Source: Xylogone sp. PMI_703
Lineage: Eukaryota; Ascomycota; Leotiomycetes
DNA: 64,000 nt
Direction of reading: 5' to 3'
Assembly: GCA_021399445.1 (NCBI GenBank)
Contig: JAJTUQ010000002.1
Coordinates: 1,984,001-2,048,000, forward strand
In this document: piece after piece, positions 23,929 through 33,219 of the stretch
How the letters are laid out: each line of letters starts with the position of its first letter
How positions within the stretch are numbered: position 1 is the first letter of the stretch
Notes under the pieces: generated by a model
What the model was told of the DNA's origin: nothing
Seen by the model: only the letters and a program-made list of their open reading frames with translations
Databases searched by the model: none
Translations under genes and position numbers: made by a program

Positions 23929-25740
23929 ATGAATGCCGCATATGCTGCTCAGGCATCGCCTCCTCACGATATCCATCGCCCACCACCAATCTCCGCCATG
24001 ACTGATCCCTCATATCGAGCCCCATTGCCGCCTGGCTCTGGGGCAGCCTATAATATGCCTCATACCCTACCAAACCCTCAACAGCCTCAGATAGCAGCAC
24101 CATATGGGGAGGCATATGGCGCGCTTGGTACGGCACGCGCAGGCTTGCCGGATCCGACTCATGGAGCTGTAGATGCGCTCGCACCAGGACCACAACCCAC
24201 CGCCCCAGAACCGTTGCCTAGATCATGCGTTGAAGGTGGTTGGAAGTTCGAGTATGTTTGTTCATCTTATCCTTGCTCTCTTGGAATTGGAGATTGGAAG
24301 TAGTGATATTACTGCCAGAGGAGCCTGCCATTTATAATTATAGCTTATGCTAATTAAAGCCATCCAGACTGAATGTTGTGCAACAACCTCGGCGAGCTCG
24401 AATGTGTGGTTTTGGAGATAAGGTGCGTTACTTTCTTTGAGGAACGGGTGCTTGGATGCAGATTGAAGGGCTTTGTTTTGGCAGAGGTGGATGTTGACAA
24501 AAAGATTAGGATCGCCGCCCGATAACTCCACCACCATGTGTGCAATTAATCATTACGGATGTTGCCACTGGAAAGCAGGTTGATGTGAAGTAAGTTTGAC
24601 CATGGCCTTCGGCCTGGGTTGTGCACGCTCTGATCGGAGAATTAGTGAAATCGAGCATGGGATGTATGTCCTGAATGTTGATTTATGGTCGGCTGATGGC
24701 ACTCGAGAAGTCAATCTCGTTCGTCACTCAGCTACCTCACCTTCAATTTCTTCTACTGTTCCAGTTTCATATACCCAAGTATCAGACACACCAGCATATG
24801 CACTGGCAGCAGGTATGGATTTCATCTTTAGAGCGAAAACCGAATGTGCTCTGTATTCGAATGATATAACTCTTACACCTCTATTTTCCAGGTCCTCCAG
24901 GATATAATCCATACCCGAATCCTCCACAGGTTAATCCTTATACCCAAACTTCTCCAACCTCAAATACTCCCTATAACGCACCCCCACAATATGGAGGCAA
25001 CAGTGCGTACCCAGCCTCAGCCAATGGAGGCCAACCCTACCCACCACCAAATGGCTATCAAGGCCAAATTCCCGTTTATTATGGCGGCCCATCTATTCCA
25101 GGACAGCCTCCAATGCACAGCAACCCTGAATATCCCGCAGGTTCTCAGCCTTTGCCTGGTCATGCTTTAGGCTCCTACCGTACATTTGCTGCCAACGATC
25201 TCGCCATCCATCGCATGCCAGTCAGCCAGACACAGCCAACTGGCATGTTTACTCGGAATTTAATCGGTAGCTTGTCGGCCAGTGCTTTCAGACTTACAGA
25301 TCCCGATGATAGAATTGGCATCTGGTTTGTCCTTCAAGATTTGAGCGTTCGAACAGAAGGAAGCTTTCGGTAGGCCACTTACGATTAAATTCTAAAGACA
25401 GTCGCACTAACATATCTGTACTAGCCTGCGCTTTTCCTTTGTCAATGTTGGTGCCAATAATAATGGTAGCACTACCGGTGCCACCAACGGTGGCAACACT
25501 GGCAGCAATAATGCCGCTAAGACTCCTACCACTCAATCATCTATCGTTAATACTGGCAAAGCCCCCGTACTAGCATCCTGTTTCTCGGACGTCTTCACCG
25601 TCTATTCCGCGAAGAAGTTCCCTGGTGTGGTGGAGAGTACTCATTTGAGCAAATGCTTCGCTACCCAGGGGATCAAGATTCCGATTAGGAAAGATGGTCC
25701 AAGTAAGAGCTCAAATCGCGAGGAATATGATGAGGATTAA
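23929..25740 (+). CDS. velB: Velvet-family developmental regulator VelB
   Basis: Model join(23929..24251, 24368..24422, 24510..24589, 24646..24812, 24892..25369, 25425..25740), six exons, 472 residues with consistent phases. After a Pro-rich N-terminus (1-103) comes the first half of the velvet domain, with the hallmark VVQQPRRARMCGFGDKDRRP (residues about 111-130) and PITPPPC. The second half (about 327-375, ASAFRLTDPDDRIGIWFVLQDL) is separated from it by a Pro/Tyr/Gln/Asn-rich insertion (about 209-326). A second Asn/Gly/Thr-rich insertion follows before the final FSDVFTVYSAKKFPG block. The split domain distinguishes VelB from VeA, VosA and VelC. VelB partners with VeA and LaeA in the nucleus to couple light, asexual/sexual development and secondary metabolism, and with VosA in spores. 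It is longer than Aspergillus nidulans VelB (about 369 residues) because of the insertions. Confidence 0.93.
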
Positions 25741-26570
25741 AGAGCCATGAAACATGCGGTTCAATTGACTGTATTTTCAACACCTCGAGACGCAATTCAT
25801 CAACTATGTTTGCTATTGGATGAGGAAACTTCGAATGTAGTATTCTTCTGATTTTGCGTGCGTTCTATCTCGTCTTTTAAAACTGGTTGGGAGGGCTCTG
25901 TTTCGGCGTCTGGATCCGTGTTTTGGGGTATGGGCTCCCATCATAGATGGCGGCAACACAACATGGCATACAAAGTTGTCTTATTGCATTACTGAGTGGA
26001 TACTTGGGTTGGAAGCTTTTGGTTGTATATGGCTGTGTTGCGCGCCACGGGATGCGGCTGGGATAGACATTTGAATATGATAAGTGCTGGGTAATTTCGG
26101 GAGAAACCTGCCTATGGCGTTAGGACAGTGGCTTTCTTGTATAGAAACCGAGTTTGTAGGGTTGAGTATGATTGGCAGGATTCGTTACTGTAAAGTTCAG
26201 GAGTAAAAAATTGTTACTTAGTGGAAAGAGCAAAAGCAGTATGCTATGAAATCAAATACCAGATAGGTCTTAGGAGTATGGATACTTTTTTAATAGGATT
26301 CTTTTATTCTGAAGATTCAAACAGAACGCATGTCTATATTTTACATGATGTGCCAGAGTCCTATCCCCCAGCTTAAAATACACAACCTACAAGGGATCCA
26401 GAAAAGGAAGTGAAACCCAAAAACAGTTCGCAATCGCTAAACCACGCTTGCAAACACAAGACTCCAAAGTCTAAGACAACACCCGTGTCCCAAGTTCCTT
26501 GCCGTTCCATTCGTTAAATTCGCTTTTGTTTTGCAAATAACTTCTAAACCAGAAAAGAGATTCAAACAGA
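25741..26570. other. Convergent intergenic region
   Basis: Lies between the velB and ERD1-like stop codons, presumably both 3' UTRs. No open frame with recognisable features. Confidence 0.6.
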
Positions 26571-27969
26571 TCAATCATCCTCATCCTTCCCATTATACTC
26601 CCCCAGCAGGATATCATCACCGCCTGGCCCACCTAAGCCAGCAGTCGTCGTATTTCTCACCCACTCCGTCTCAACCCGGAAGAAGATCCAGATCCAACGT
26701 CTACCCACCTCGGCCAATTCCATGAGGAAAATCCCGCTCTCGTAGTCTGCGAAATTGGCTAGGTGGGGACTGAGTTTCAAGCTCCAGGTACAGCGTAATA
26801 AGAGATCTGTTGCGATGACGAGATAGTAAATGGATGTTGGATAGAAGTACAGACGTGAGCGGAGGCCGTAGGGGTGGTGAGGATCGTTACGTTCACGTGC
26901 GGTGGAGAAGAGGGTTAGATCCCAATCCTTCGCGACGTCCCAGTAGAAGGAGTACAGAGAGTTCACCGCTACAGCGAGAAGCCAGACATGGCGGTAGTAG
27001 TTTGCTGTGCTAATTGAAGCCTCGGCATCTTTGCTTCGTTGTAGAGCGCTGAATATTATCACGGGGAAAGCGGATGAATATTTCAGGGCGTTGGCCAAAT
27101 GTTGGCCGCCCCATCCTGCAGTCCCGATGCTACCAGAGCGGATGTTTCCATTGCGAACACGCAGATATTCAATCACGCACTGTCGGAACCGGATTGCACT
27201 TGGCAAGGCGATGATGAGTGGGACGAGTATCTGCCCGCCGCAGTTTCGATCGGGTCGAGCTGTTGCTGAGACGGGAGCCGGGGAGAAGAACATGCAAAAG
27301 CTGACAAAAAGATCTGCGAGGGGCTTTGCGTACGATGTGAGCACATCAGCTAACAATATATCACCGAATTTGCCATCTGATGCTTGCGCTATGTACCCAG
27401 TTGAAATGCGACGGAGGACTTGGAGGAAGCGGAGGCGGCCTGTCTGAGATAGCTGAGAACGAATTGGGAGCGGGAGACGAATCGGGAACAGGAGCATGAG
27501 GAAGAGGAGAAGGAGGAGTGTTATAGGGAGGTAGTCATAGTAGATGACTAGACCGGCATCGCGGCGCGTGACGAGGAGGAAGAAGATGTAGGAGAAGACA
27601 AGCGGAATCGTAAGAAGTGTTGCAAAGCGGTAGGTCGTTAGGTGATGCGGCGGTTGGTTGTGAGACTGTCGTGGGGGGTAACGTATTAGAGAAGGGACGT
27701 CCTGGCTGATGTTAGAAATCGCTATTTTGTTTTATAACTGAGGAGTCTACTTACAATTTTGACGAGAGAGAGGTAATGGAGGTTTGCGCCCCAGGCCCAT
27801 ACTCCTTTATAATGTTAGCAAACGGCGTCTATGGTCGCTAGCAACGGGCACTAGAGATAGTAAGTAGCAATTGCCTACCTAAGACCGTAAGTAATGCTAC
27901 TCGGTATGGTAGAGGGAACGTGAGACTGAAGCTATCGAGCTCGGCTTCCACAGCCGGGTCCTTGTCCAT
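26571..27969 (-). CDS. ERD1: EXS-domain protein, ERD1-like
   Basis: Model complement(join(26571..27701, 27755..27804, 27879..27969)), 423 residues. This is a polytopic membrane protein: hydrophobic stretches follow the N-terminal LPYRVALLTVLGVWAWGANL, with further ones near residues 85-135 and in the C-terminal half. The EXS signature is clear (SLYSFYWDVAKDWDL, then GLRSRLYFYP). It lacks the SPX domain of XPR1/SYG1 phosphate exporters, and its size fits ERD1. Yeast Erd1 resides in the Golgi, is needed to retain luminal ER proteins and recycle glycosyltransferases, and has been linked to phosphate recycling from the Golgi lumen. The charged C-terminus is Gly/Asp-rich. Family assignment is firm; orthology to ERD1 rather than another SPX-less EXS protein is likely. 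Confidence 0.88.
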
Positions 27970-28480
27970 TGTTATCGCCAGGAAGAAGACTGCATGGAAT
28001 TGAAGCACCAAAGCTTTTCAAAGAGTGACTGTAGTGAGGTATAAGGACCACCAGGTTATAGGTAAGAAGCAACAAGTTTCCCAGAGTGTGGTGTTGAAGC
28101 GTTGTAAGGATTAAGGAGACGTACCTTGTCGATACCTGTCCCTAAAGGAAAAGTTGGTCGTCAGCCTCATACCCCCGTAGTTCAGCCACAACTAGGGGAG
28201 TCAAACCACACGCCACAACCTAACATTGACGTCCCTTCTTCGCTTGCAGTTGCCGCCACTCGGCTGGGTTGTACGTGTCTGGGTCTTTGCAAAGCCGAGG
28301 CTCAGAAGATGATGCTATCCGACTTGTGAGATTAATCAGTCTGAGTCTAATTGATAGCTCATTCAACCTGCACACGTATGCAGATAGCTTCAAGGACTAT
28401 TACACATCCATCCTCCCAAGACCTACTCTCAAGATAGACTATTCATTCCATCCTGGGATTGCCACCCACTCTCCCTCGAC
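27970..28480. promoter_or_regulatory. Divergent intergenic region ERD1-like / PEX10
   Basis: 511 bases between two divergent starts, so both promoters should lie here. No specific binding motif is claimed. Short open frames reading toward PEX10 (28126 onward) lack family features. Confidence 0.5.
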
Positions 28481-29614
28481 ATGGCCGACCATGTCGCTGA
28501 CGCCTCATTATCTTCATCCGAGTCGAAGCCAACATATTCCTATCCCTTCGCCGCCCCGCCAGATATTATACGCGCCCACCAGAAGGATGCCTACTTTGAG
28601 GGCGTGTTGACTTCTCATCTCTCCACCTTTCTTCGCCGCATTTATGGCGCGCGCTTCGTCCACACTTACGCCTCCGAAGCTCAAACATTCTCCGAGCTCC
28701 TCTATTTAGGCCTCACGACTTTCATAGGAAACCGAACCCTGGGGGAAGAATACTGCGACATAATACAAGTGGAAGATGATACAGGCCGATTACCGGAGCT
28801 ATATCGACGCGCTGGATACATATTGACATCCGTCTTAGTACCCTATGGTTTGCATCGCATTTTGCCCGGATTCAGAGCAAGAGTTCGCGCGAAGCTAGAG
28901 AGCAATCTGCGGCGCTTATCAAGGAACAACCAGGAGAAGAGCTTCTCTTTCTGGTTACAGAACTACCTTCTCGATAATCTCAACACCATCACGAGTCCTG
29001 CGCCATTACACGCCCTGACCCTCGCGGTATTTTATTTCTCAGGAAGTTACTATCAGCTTTCAAAAAGAATATTTGGACTACGATACATTTTCACGAAAAG
29101 AATAAACCCATCCGAAGCTAGGGTAGGATATGAGGTCTTGGGTGTCCTACTAGTGTTGCAGCTTGGCGTTCAAGCATATTTACATCTTCAGTCGACTCTC
29201 CGATCACTGAAAAATACAAATACTCAAGCCGAAGTTAAGGGCACTGTTGGACTCGACAATGGAGCCAACGTCTCTCTCAGTTTGAATAAGTTTACCACTA
29301 ATAACGAGCTCCTCTTTTCCTCTGGTATCTCGGGGCTTCCCCTCCCTGCAAACGCCCTTAGTCAGACGACACATACGCCTGTGCTCCCTTCAGCACGATA
29401 CGATCTTGCGCATGATGACACTATGAAATGGGTCAAGGGAAAGCAGGCGAGGAAATGTACGCTCTGCCTTGAAGAATTAAAGGATCCCTCGGCTGCACTG
29501 TGCGGTCATGTGTTTTGCTGGACTTGCATTAGTGATTGGGTTAAAGAGAAGGAAGAATGCCCACTTTGTAGAAGGGAGCTGAAGAGCCAGCATGTTTTGC
29601 CGCTCAGAGGTTGA
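28481..29614 (+). CDS. PEX10: Peroxisome biogenesis factor 10 (RING E3 ligase)
   Basis: An intronless 377-residue frame. The N-terminal two thirds match the Pex2/Pex12 N-terminal membrane domain: FAAPPDIIRAHQKDAYFEG at the start, then hydrophobic helices that embed the protein in the peroxisomal membrane. The C-terminus is a complete C3HC4 RING finger with ligands C326, C329, C341, H343, C346, C349, C360 and C363. PEX10 forms the peroxisomal retrotranslocation ligase complex with PEX2 and PEX12. That complex ubiquitinates the cycling receptor PEX5 so that the PEX1/PEX6 ATPase can extract it. PEX1 lies in the same window at 48313-52118. Start context and length match the family. Confidence 0.95.
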   Translation: MADHVADASLSSSESKPTYSYPFAAPPDIIRAHQKDAYFEGVLTSHLSTFLRRIYGARFVHTYASEAQTFSELLYLGLTTFIGNRTLGEEYCDIIQVEDDTGRLPELYRRAGYILTSVLVPYGLHRILPGFRARVRAKLESNLRRLSRNNQEKSFSFWLQNYLLDNLNTITSPAPLHALTLAVFYFSGSYYQLSKRIFGLRYIFTKRINPSEARVGYEVLGVLLVLQLGVQAYLHLQSTLRSLKNTNTQAEVKGTVGLDNGANVSLSLNKFTTNNELLFSSGISGLPLPANALSQTTHTPVLPSARYDLAHDDTMKWVKGKQARKCTLCLEELKDPSAALCGHVFCWTCISDWVKEKEECPLCRRELKSQHVLPLRG

Positions 29615-30311
29615 TGCATGTGATATATATCTATCAAAAGGGTTCGACCTCGGAGTTTGGGCGATGTTAAGAATATGAGATGTACGATTGTAAATGTATC
29701 TATACACGCTAATTACACCATTGGTATCGGTTAGAAAATAAGTTTATTATCTAGAGCATGGTCACACTTCCTATACGCATTTCATCTTTTTATTTAACGG
29801 TGGCTTGATGAAGTCCGACCCAATACGAAGAGGAGCAACCACTCACTATCTAGACCAGAATACTCCAGTGAAATAGCATATTACAGAGTGGATTTGACTT
29901 TAAACAATATGTTCAGCTTATGATTCTACCTATTGCAATCATTCCCGATGCACGATCCGTTTTACACCGCTCTTTAGGTCCCAAAAAGAAAAGTGAGAAG
30001 ACGCATTAACTATCAGCCGTTTATTGGTGATTAATGCGAATGGCTTACAGAATCGCAATAAGTTGCTGGCTTAGAGTAAGCTAACACTGATCCTTGATGC
30101 AAGCTGCCAAATAGGGGAGTGAACGGGCGATAGGTTAACCCTGCGGATGAACCCCACAGTCCGAGCTTATTTTATGGATAACCTCAACAATATTATCTTC
30201 GCAGCCTCTACAATTAGACATAAAAAGAAATAACTTCTGTTTAGCAGCAAACCGCAAATATATACTATAATCCTTTTCATTCTGTATAAAGCGAAACACA
30301 TCTCATCAAAT
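29615..30311. other. Intergenic region
   Basis: About 700 A+T-rich bases between PEX10 and a small membrane-protein gene on the same strand. It holds the PEX10 3' UTR and the next promoter. Nothing else was recognised. Confidence 0.5.
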
Positions 30312-30689
30312 ATGTGGCCCATCAATCTTCCTTGGTTCGTCACGCTCCATGCAGCTGGCATGGCCTTCCTGGGTCTGCGTATGCTCTTCAGAACCGGCCC
30401 CGTCTCTCGTCAAAATGACGTCTCTGCTATGTTGGGAATAGCTACCATAGGTCTTAGTCTGGGTTATCTATGCACGTCGTATGTGCCGATGGAACAGAAT
30501 CAATTTCTGCATGCCAGTGTACCTGTACGGGTTATCCTCGCTGCGCTGGCTGGGCTGAGGGTTGTCTTTGGGAGCGGATTGACCTCTCAGGGAAAGAAGG
30601 ATTTGTTGGTTGTTTTATTCTATGATGGACTTGGTGGTTTGGCCGTGGGGTGGTGGTTGGGTAGATATGATGGAAGAATTGCAGGGTAA
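30312..30689 (+). CDS. Small multi-pass membrane protein, function unknown
   Basis: A complete single-exon frame of 125 residues. It is strongly hydrophobic: segments at about 6-25 (LPWFVTLHAAGMAFLGLRML), 40-57, 70-88 and 97-117 suggest three or four membrane helices, with conserved-looking polar joints (SYVPMEQNQF). The sequence reads like one of the short conserved fungal membrane proteins without an assigned family. I do not recognise a function. It is not obviously part of the wax-synthase-like gene's unit, since that gene is convergent to it. Coding nature is supported by the even hydrophobic patterning over the whole frame and by a plausible start. No signal peptide is evident beyond the first helix. 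Confidence 0.72.
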   Translation: MWPINLPWFVTLHAAGMAFLGLRMLFRTGPVSRQNDVSAMLGIATIGLSLGYLCTSYVPMEQNQFLHASVPVRVILAALAGLRVVFGSGLTSQGKKDLLVVLFYDGLGGLAVGWWLGRYDGRIAG

Positions 30690-31094
30690 TCTGCTCGAAC
30701 CTTTTCAGTTGTGGGCACAGTACCAGGGCATTACTCGTTATCTTGAGTGGGAATTAGATCAGCAATCTCAATTGAAGCGTTTCATTATATTTGTTATGCA
30801 CCCGCAAATTTACCTCCTCCTTTGGGGACAAAAGCATGCTGCATTACCGGACGGCGTATATGCAGAATTATTAGCTAGGTAAGCTTTCGCCTTGGATATT
30901 CCTTGATTAAAACTGTATCTAAACTAGAATTTTAGAGGATAGGGTTATGCCGTATGAAATTTCAGAGTCAGTTGTTGATGTCCGTTTCATCATTTCCGTC
31001 AATGAAATGGCATTATTCTTGAGATGAGATTGTTGTCGTCGATGCTCATATCGTGACGACTCTTGATACAACGTTCTTCACCTTTACGTTGTAG
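30690..31094. other. Convergent intergenic region
   Basis: 405 bases between two converging stop codons, presumably 3' UTRs. Nothing else was recognised. Confidence 0.6.
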
Positions 31095-32735
31095 CTAGAA
31101 TGCAATTCCACTTTCCCACCAGTGTTTACCCCTATACCGGCGAAACCAGAGAGTATTGTCCCAGCACCAGGCTCTCTCATCTGGATGTCCAAAACCAAGC
31201 CCTCGCAGTGGAGAGAACGGTATAGGTTGATAAAGAAACAGACCAGAGCGAGCAAACTCATCACAGATCCAATGGCCACTCCCATATAGCCATAGAAAGG
31301 CGAATGCAAAGTTTCCAGCCTGTCTCGCCCTAGTCGGTAGCCTGCAAATGAAAGGTTTAAATTGTCTGCAAATCATCGTCTGTACAGCAATGCCCACAGC
31401 TTGAAGCATGAAAAACACTACCATACCAAGCGATCTCGTCTCTGGGAAATTCGTGAAGGAACCCCCAGCATGGAAAAGGCCAGACACAAAGAAAGCTGTG
31501 AAAGCCGCAACAAGTTTCGTGGAATCAGATTGACCTGGTGATAAAAGACCACACTTAATGAGATAATCTGACGGAACGGAGAAATATAGTCGAAATATTT
31601 GATGCCAACGACCTCCCCAGAGTCCAGCCAACCCCTTATCAAACACTAACCTCCATGATCCCCAGGTGTTTGAATAATACCATGGCTCTGCTCTGAGTCC
31701 AAGAACGCGGGAGCCTAAGATAAAACAGTAGAAGATGGGGACAGTAAGGAATGCTAGCTCCAAAGCAATCGTAATGCAGGCCAGGAGCAAGGAAAGTCGG
31801 AATAGCCGGAGGAACCAAGGTGATAACGCCGAGAGATGAGAAGGAAGCGGGTAATCGTTTGGCCCGAACAGAAAGTATGGGTCTTTCATTGTAGTAATTT
31901 TTAAAAGATCGAGCATTAAGTAGCCAACAACAAATTTTGGAATGGCTGATCGTAACAGCTCGGCACCGGTATCGAACCGTCTTATGCCAGCTGAGGACAC
32001 GCCTTTAATAGAGGCCTCACTAATAGGTTCTCCAAGGTCACGCTTCACGAAAGGGGGAAGGTCTGGCATTGTTTGGATGCGCCAGTTCCAGCCTGGACCT
32101 CGGAAATTCATTAGAAGGTCAAATGTCCAACCAATTCTCTCGGAAAGCTTTTCTGGATGTTCTTGCCAGTAATATTCGAAGTTATCCATCTCTCTGGTTT
32201 CAGCTCCTTCAACGAGAGGTTCGTTTGACTTTTTCTCTGCTGTATCCTTTATATGTGGCCCTCTTTTCCGTAGGCTATCTGCACCATTGCCTGCACTCTC
32301 AGTAGTTCCTTTTGTCTTCCCATATCGGCTACCATCCTCGCCATCCCTTCTTTTTCTCCTCTCAACCCTTTTAGCATCCCACTGCGGGCGATTGAGGATC
32401 AACCATTTAAAGCTCCAGAAGACTTGCCACACGCAAATGAGCCCTGAAATAAACCCGAATCCAGGATTAATACTAGTAACTCTCAATATCGTGTGTGTAT
32501 TGAATAGAATAGTGAAGAGCAGCAAGCCCCAGCGAGCTGCATAGAGGTAAGGCCGATTCTTGTGTGGAATACACAGGTAGATTGAGAGGAGGAGGCAAGG
32601 AAAGAGATGATATGGAAGGATGAACGGGATCAGTTGGTTTGAGGCCTCGAGCTCGTCGTACAGGGTACGGTAAGTGGAAAAGAGCTCATTTGGTGTAGGA
32701 ACATGTGCTGGTCGGAGCAAAGGTCGAGGAAACAT
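31095..32735 (-). CDS. Wax-synthase-like MBOAT acyltransferase
   Basis: A single-exon frame of 546 residues from the ATG at 32735 (MFPRPLLRP). It is a multi-pass membrane protein with hydrophobic helices at about 38-56, 68-95, 265-282, 305-350 and several near the C-terminus. A charged Lys/Arg/Glu loop (about 120-185) faces one side. The wax-synthase domain is marked by the pair LWGGRWHQIFR (372-382) and SGLFHAGGS (418-426) with the presumed catalytic His422. Such proteins transfer acyl groups to alcohols and in fungi also occur as acetyltransferases in terpenoid and other secondary-metabolite pathways. No terpene cyclase, PKS, NRPS or P450 gene is nearby, so there is no cluster context and the substrate is unknown. 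The C-terminus (PISPLRGLGFG-like, then KHWWESGIAF) is the expected family end. Confidence 0.85.
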   Translation of the reverse strand: MFPRPLLRPAHVPTPNELFSTYRTLYDELEASNQLIPFILPYHLFPCLLLSIYLCIPHKNRPYLYAARWGLLLFTILFNTHTILRVTSINPGFGFISGLICVWQVFWSFKWLILNRPQWDAKRVERRKRRDGEDGSRYGKTKGTTESAGNGADSLRKRGPHIKDTAEKKSNEPLVEGAETREMDNFEYYWQEHPEKLSERIGWTFDLLMNFRGPGWNWRIQTMPDLPPFVKRDLGEPISEASIKGVSSAGIRRFDTGAELLRSAIPKFVVGYLMLDLLKITTMKDPYFLFGPNDYPLPSHLSALSPWFLRLFRLSLLLACITIALELAFLTVPIFYCFILGSRVLGLRAEPWYYSNTWGSWRLVFDKGLAGLWGGRWHQIFRLYFSVPSDYLIKCGLLSPGQSDSTKLVAAFTAFFVSGLFHAGGSFTNFPETRSLGMVVFFMLQAVGIAVQTMICRQFKPFICRLPTRARQAGNFAFAFLWLYGSGHWICDEFARSGLFLYQPIPFSPLRGLGFGHPDERAWCWDNTLWFRRYRGKHWWESGIAF

Positions 32736-33219
32736 CGCGTTGCTTGTCAAGGTAACTTCTGGGTGTGTTATTGGCAAGTCTTATGAACGCTGAGATGGCT
32801 AATCCGGAGTCGCCTTTTGACTGAGGATAAAGATTCAGATGGCAATAGATCATGATGTAAAATAAGTATGTATAACGGTTGCACGGAAAACTCTGATAGT
32901 AATACAGTACAACAATGGTTGAACGTGATAGTTTTACGAGTGAAAGTACGGTATGAGTGTGCAAGCCACTGTGCTTTCAGCTGAAGTGCTCGGACTGACG
33001 TAAGAGGAAGGCTGAGACTCAGCCTCATCATGAATAATTAGGCTTGAAGCACTGTTTGAGAAGCCGTTATTTTGTTCTTATGGATGTTTTAATCTATATT
33101 ATAATACTATGTAGGTAGGCCAATACACTGTGGTACAATCGCTAAAGGCCAGTTCAATAACTCTACAGACGAAGGAAAGCCCACCCAAAGGGTATTAGAA
33201 CTATGACTAAATTAAACTT
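32736..33219. other. Intergenic region
   Basis: 484 bases between two minus-strand genes: the promoter of the wax-synthase-like gene plus the 3' flank of the HEL2 gene. No supported feature. Confidence 0.5.

Noticed and set aside
31046..31309. Alternative C-terminal exon for the wax-synthase-like protein
   Set aside because: The main frame already ends in the family's usual C-terminal sequence, so this overlapping frame is incidental.
32736..32777. 14-residue N-terminal extension of the wax-synthase-like protein
   Set aside because: It would begin at TTG. The first ATG is at 32735.
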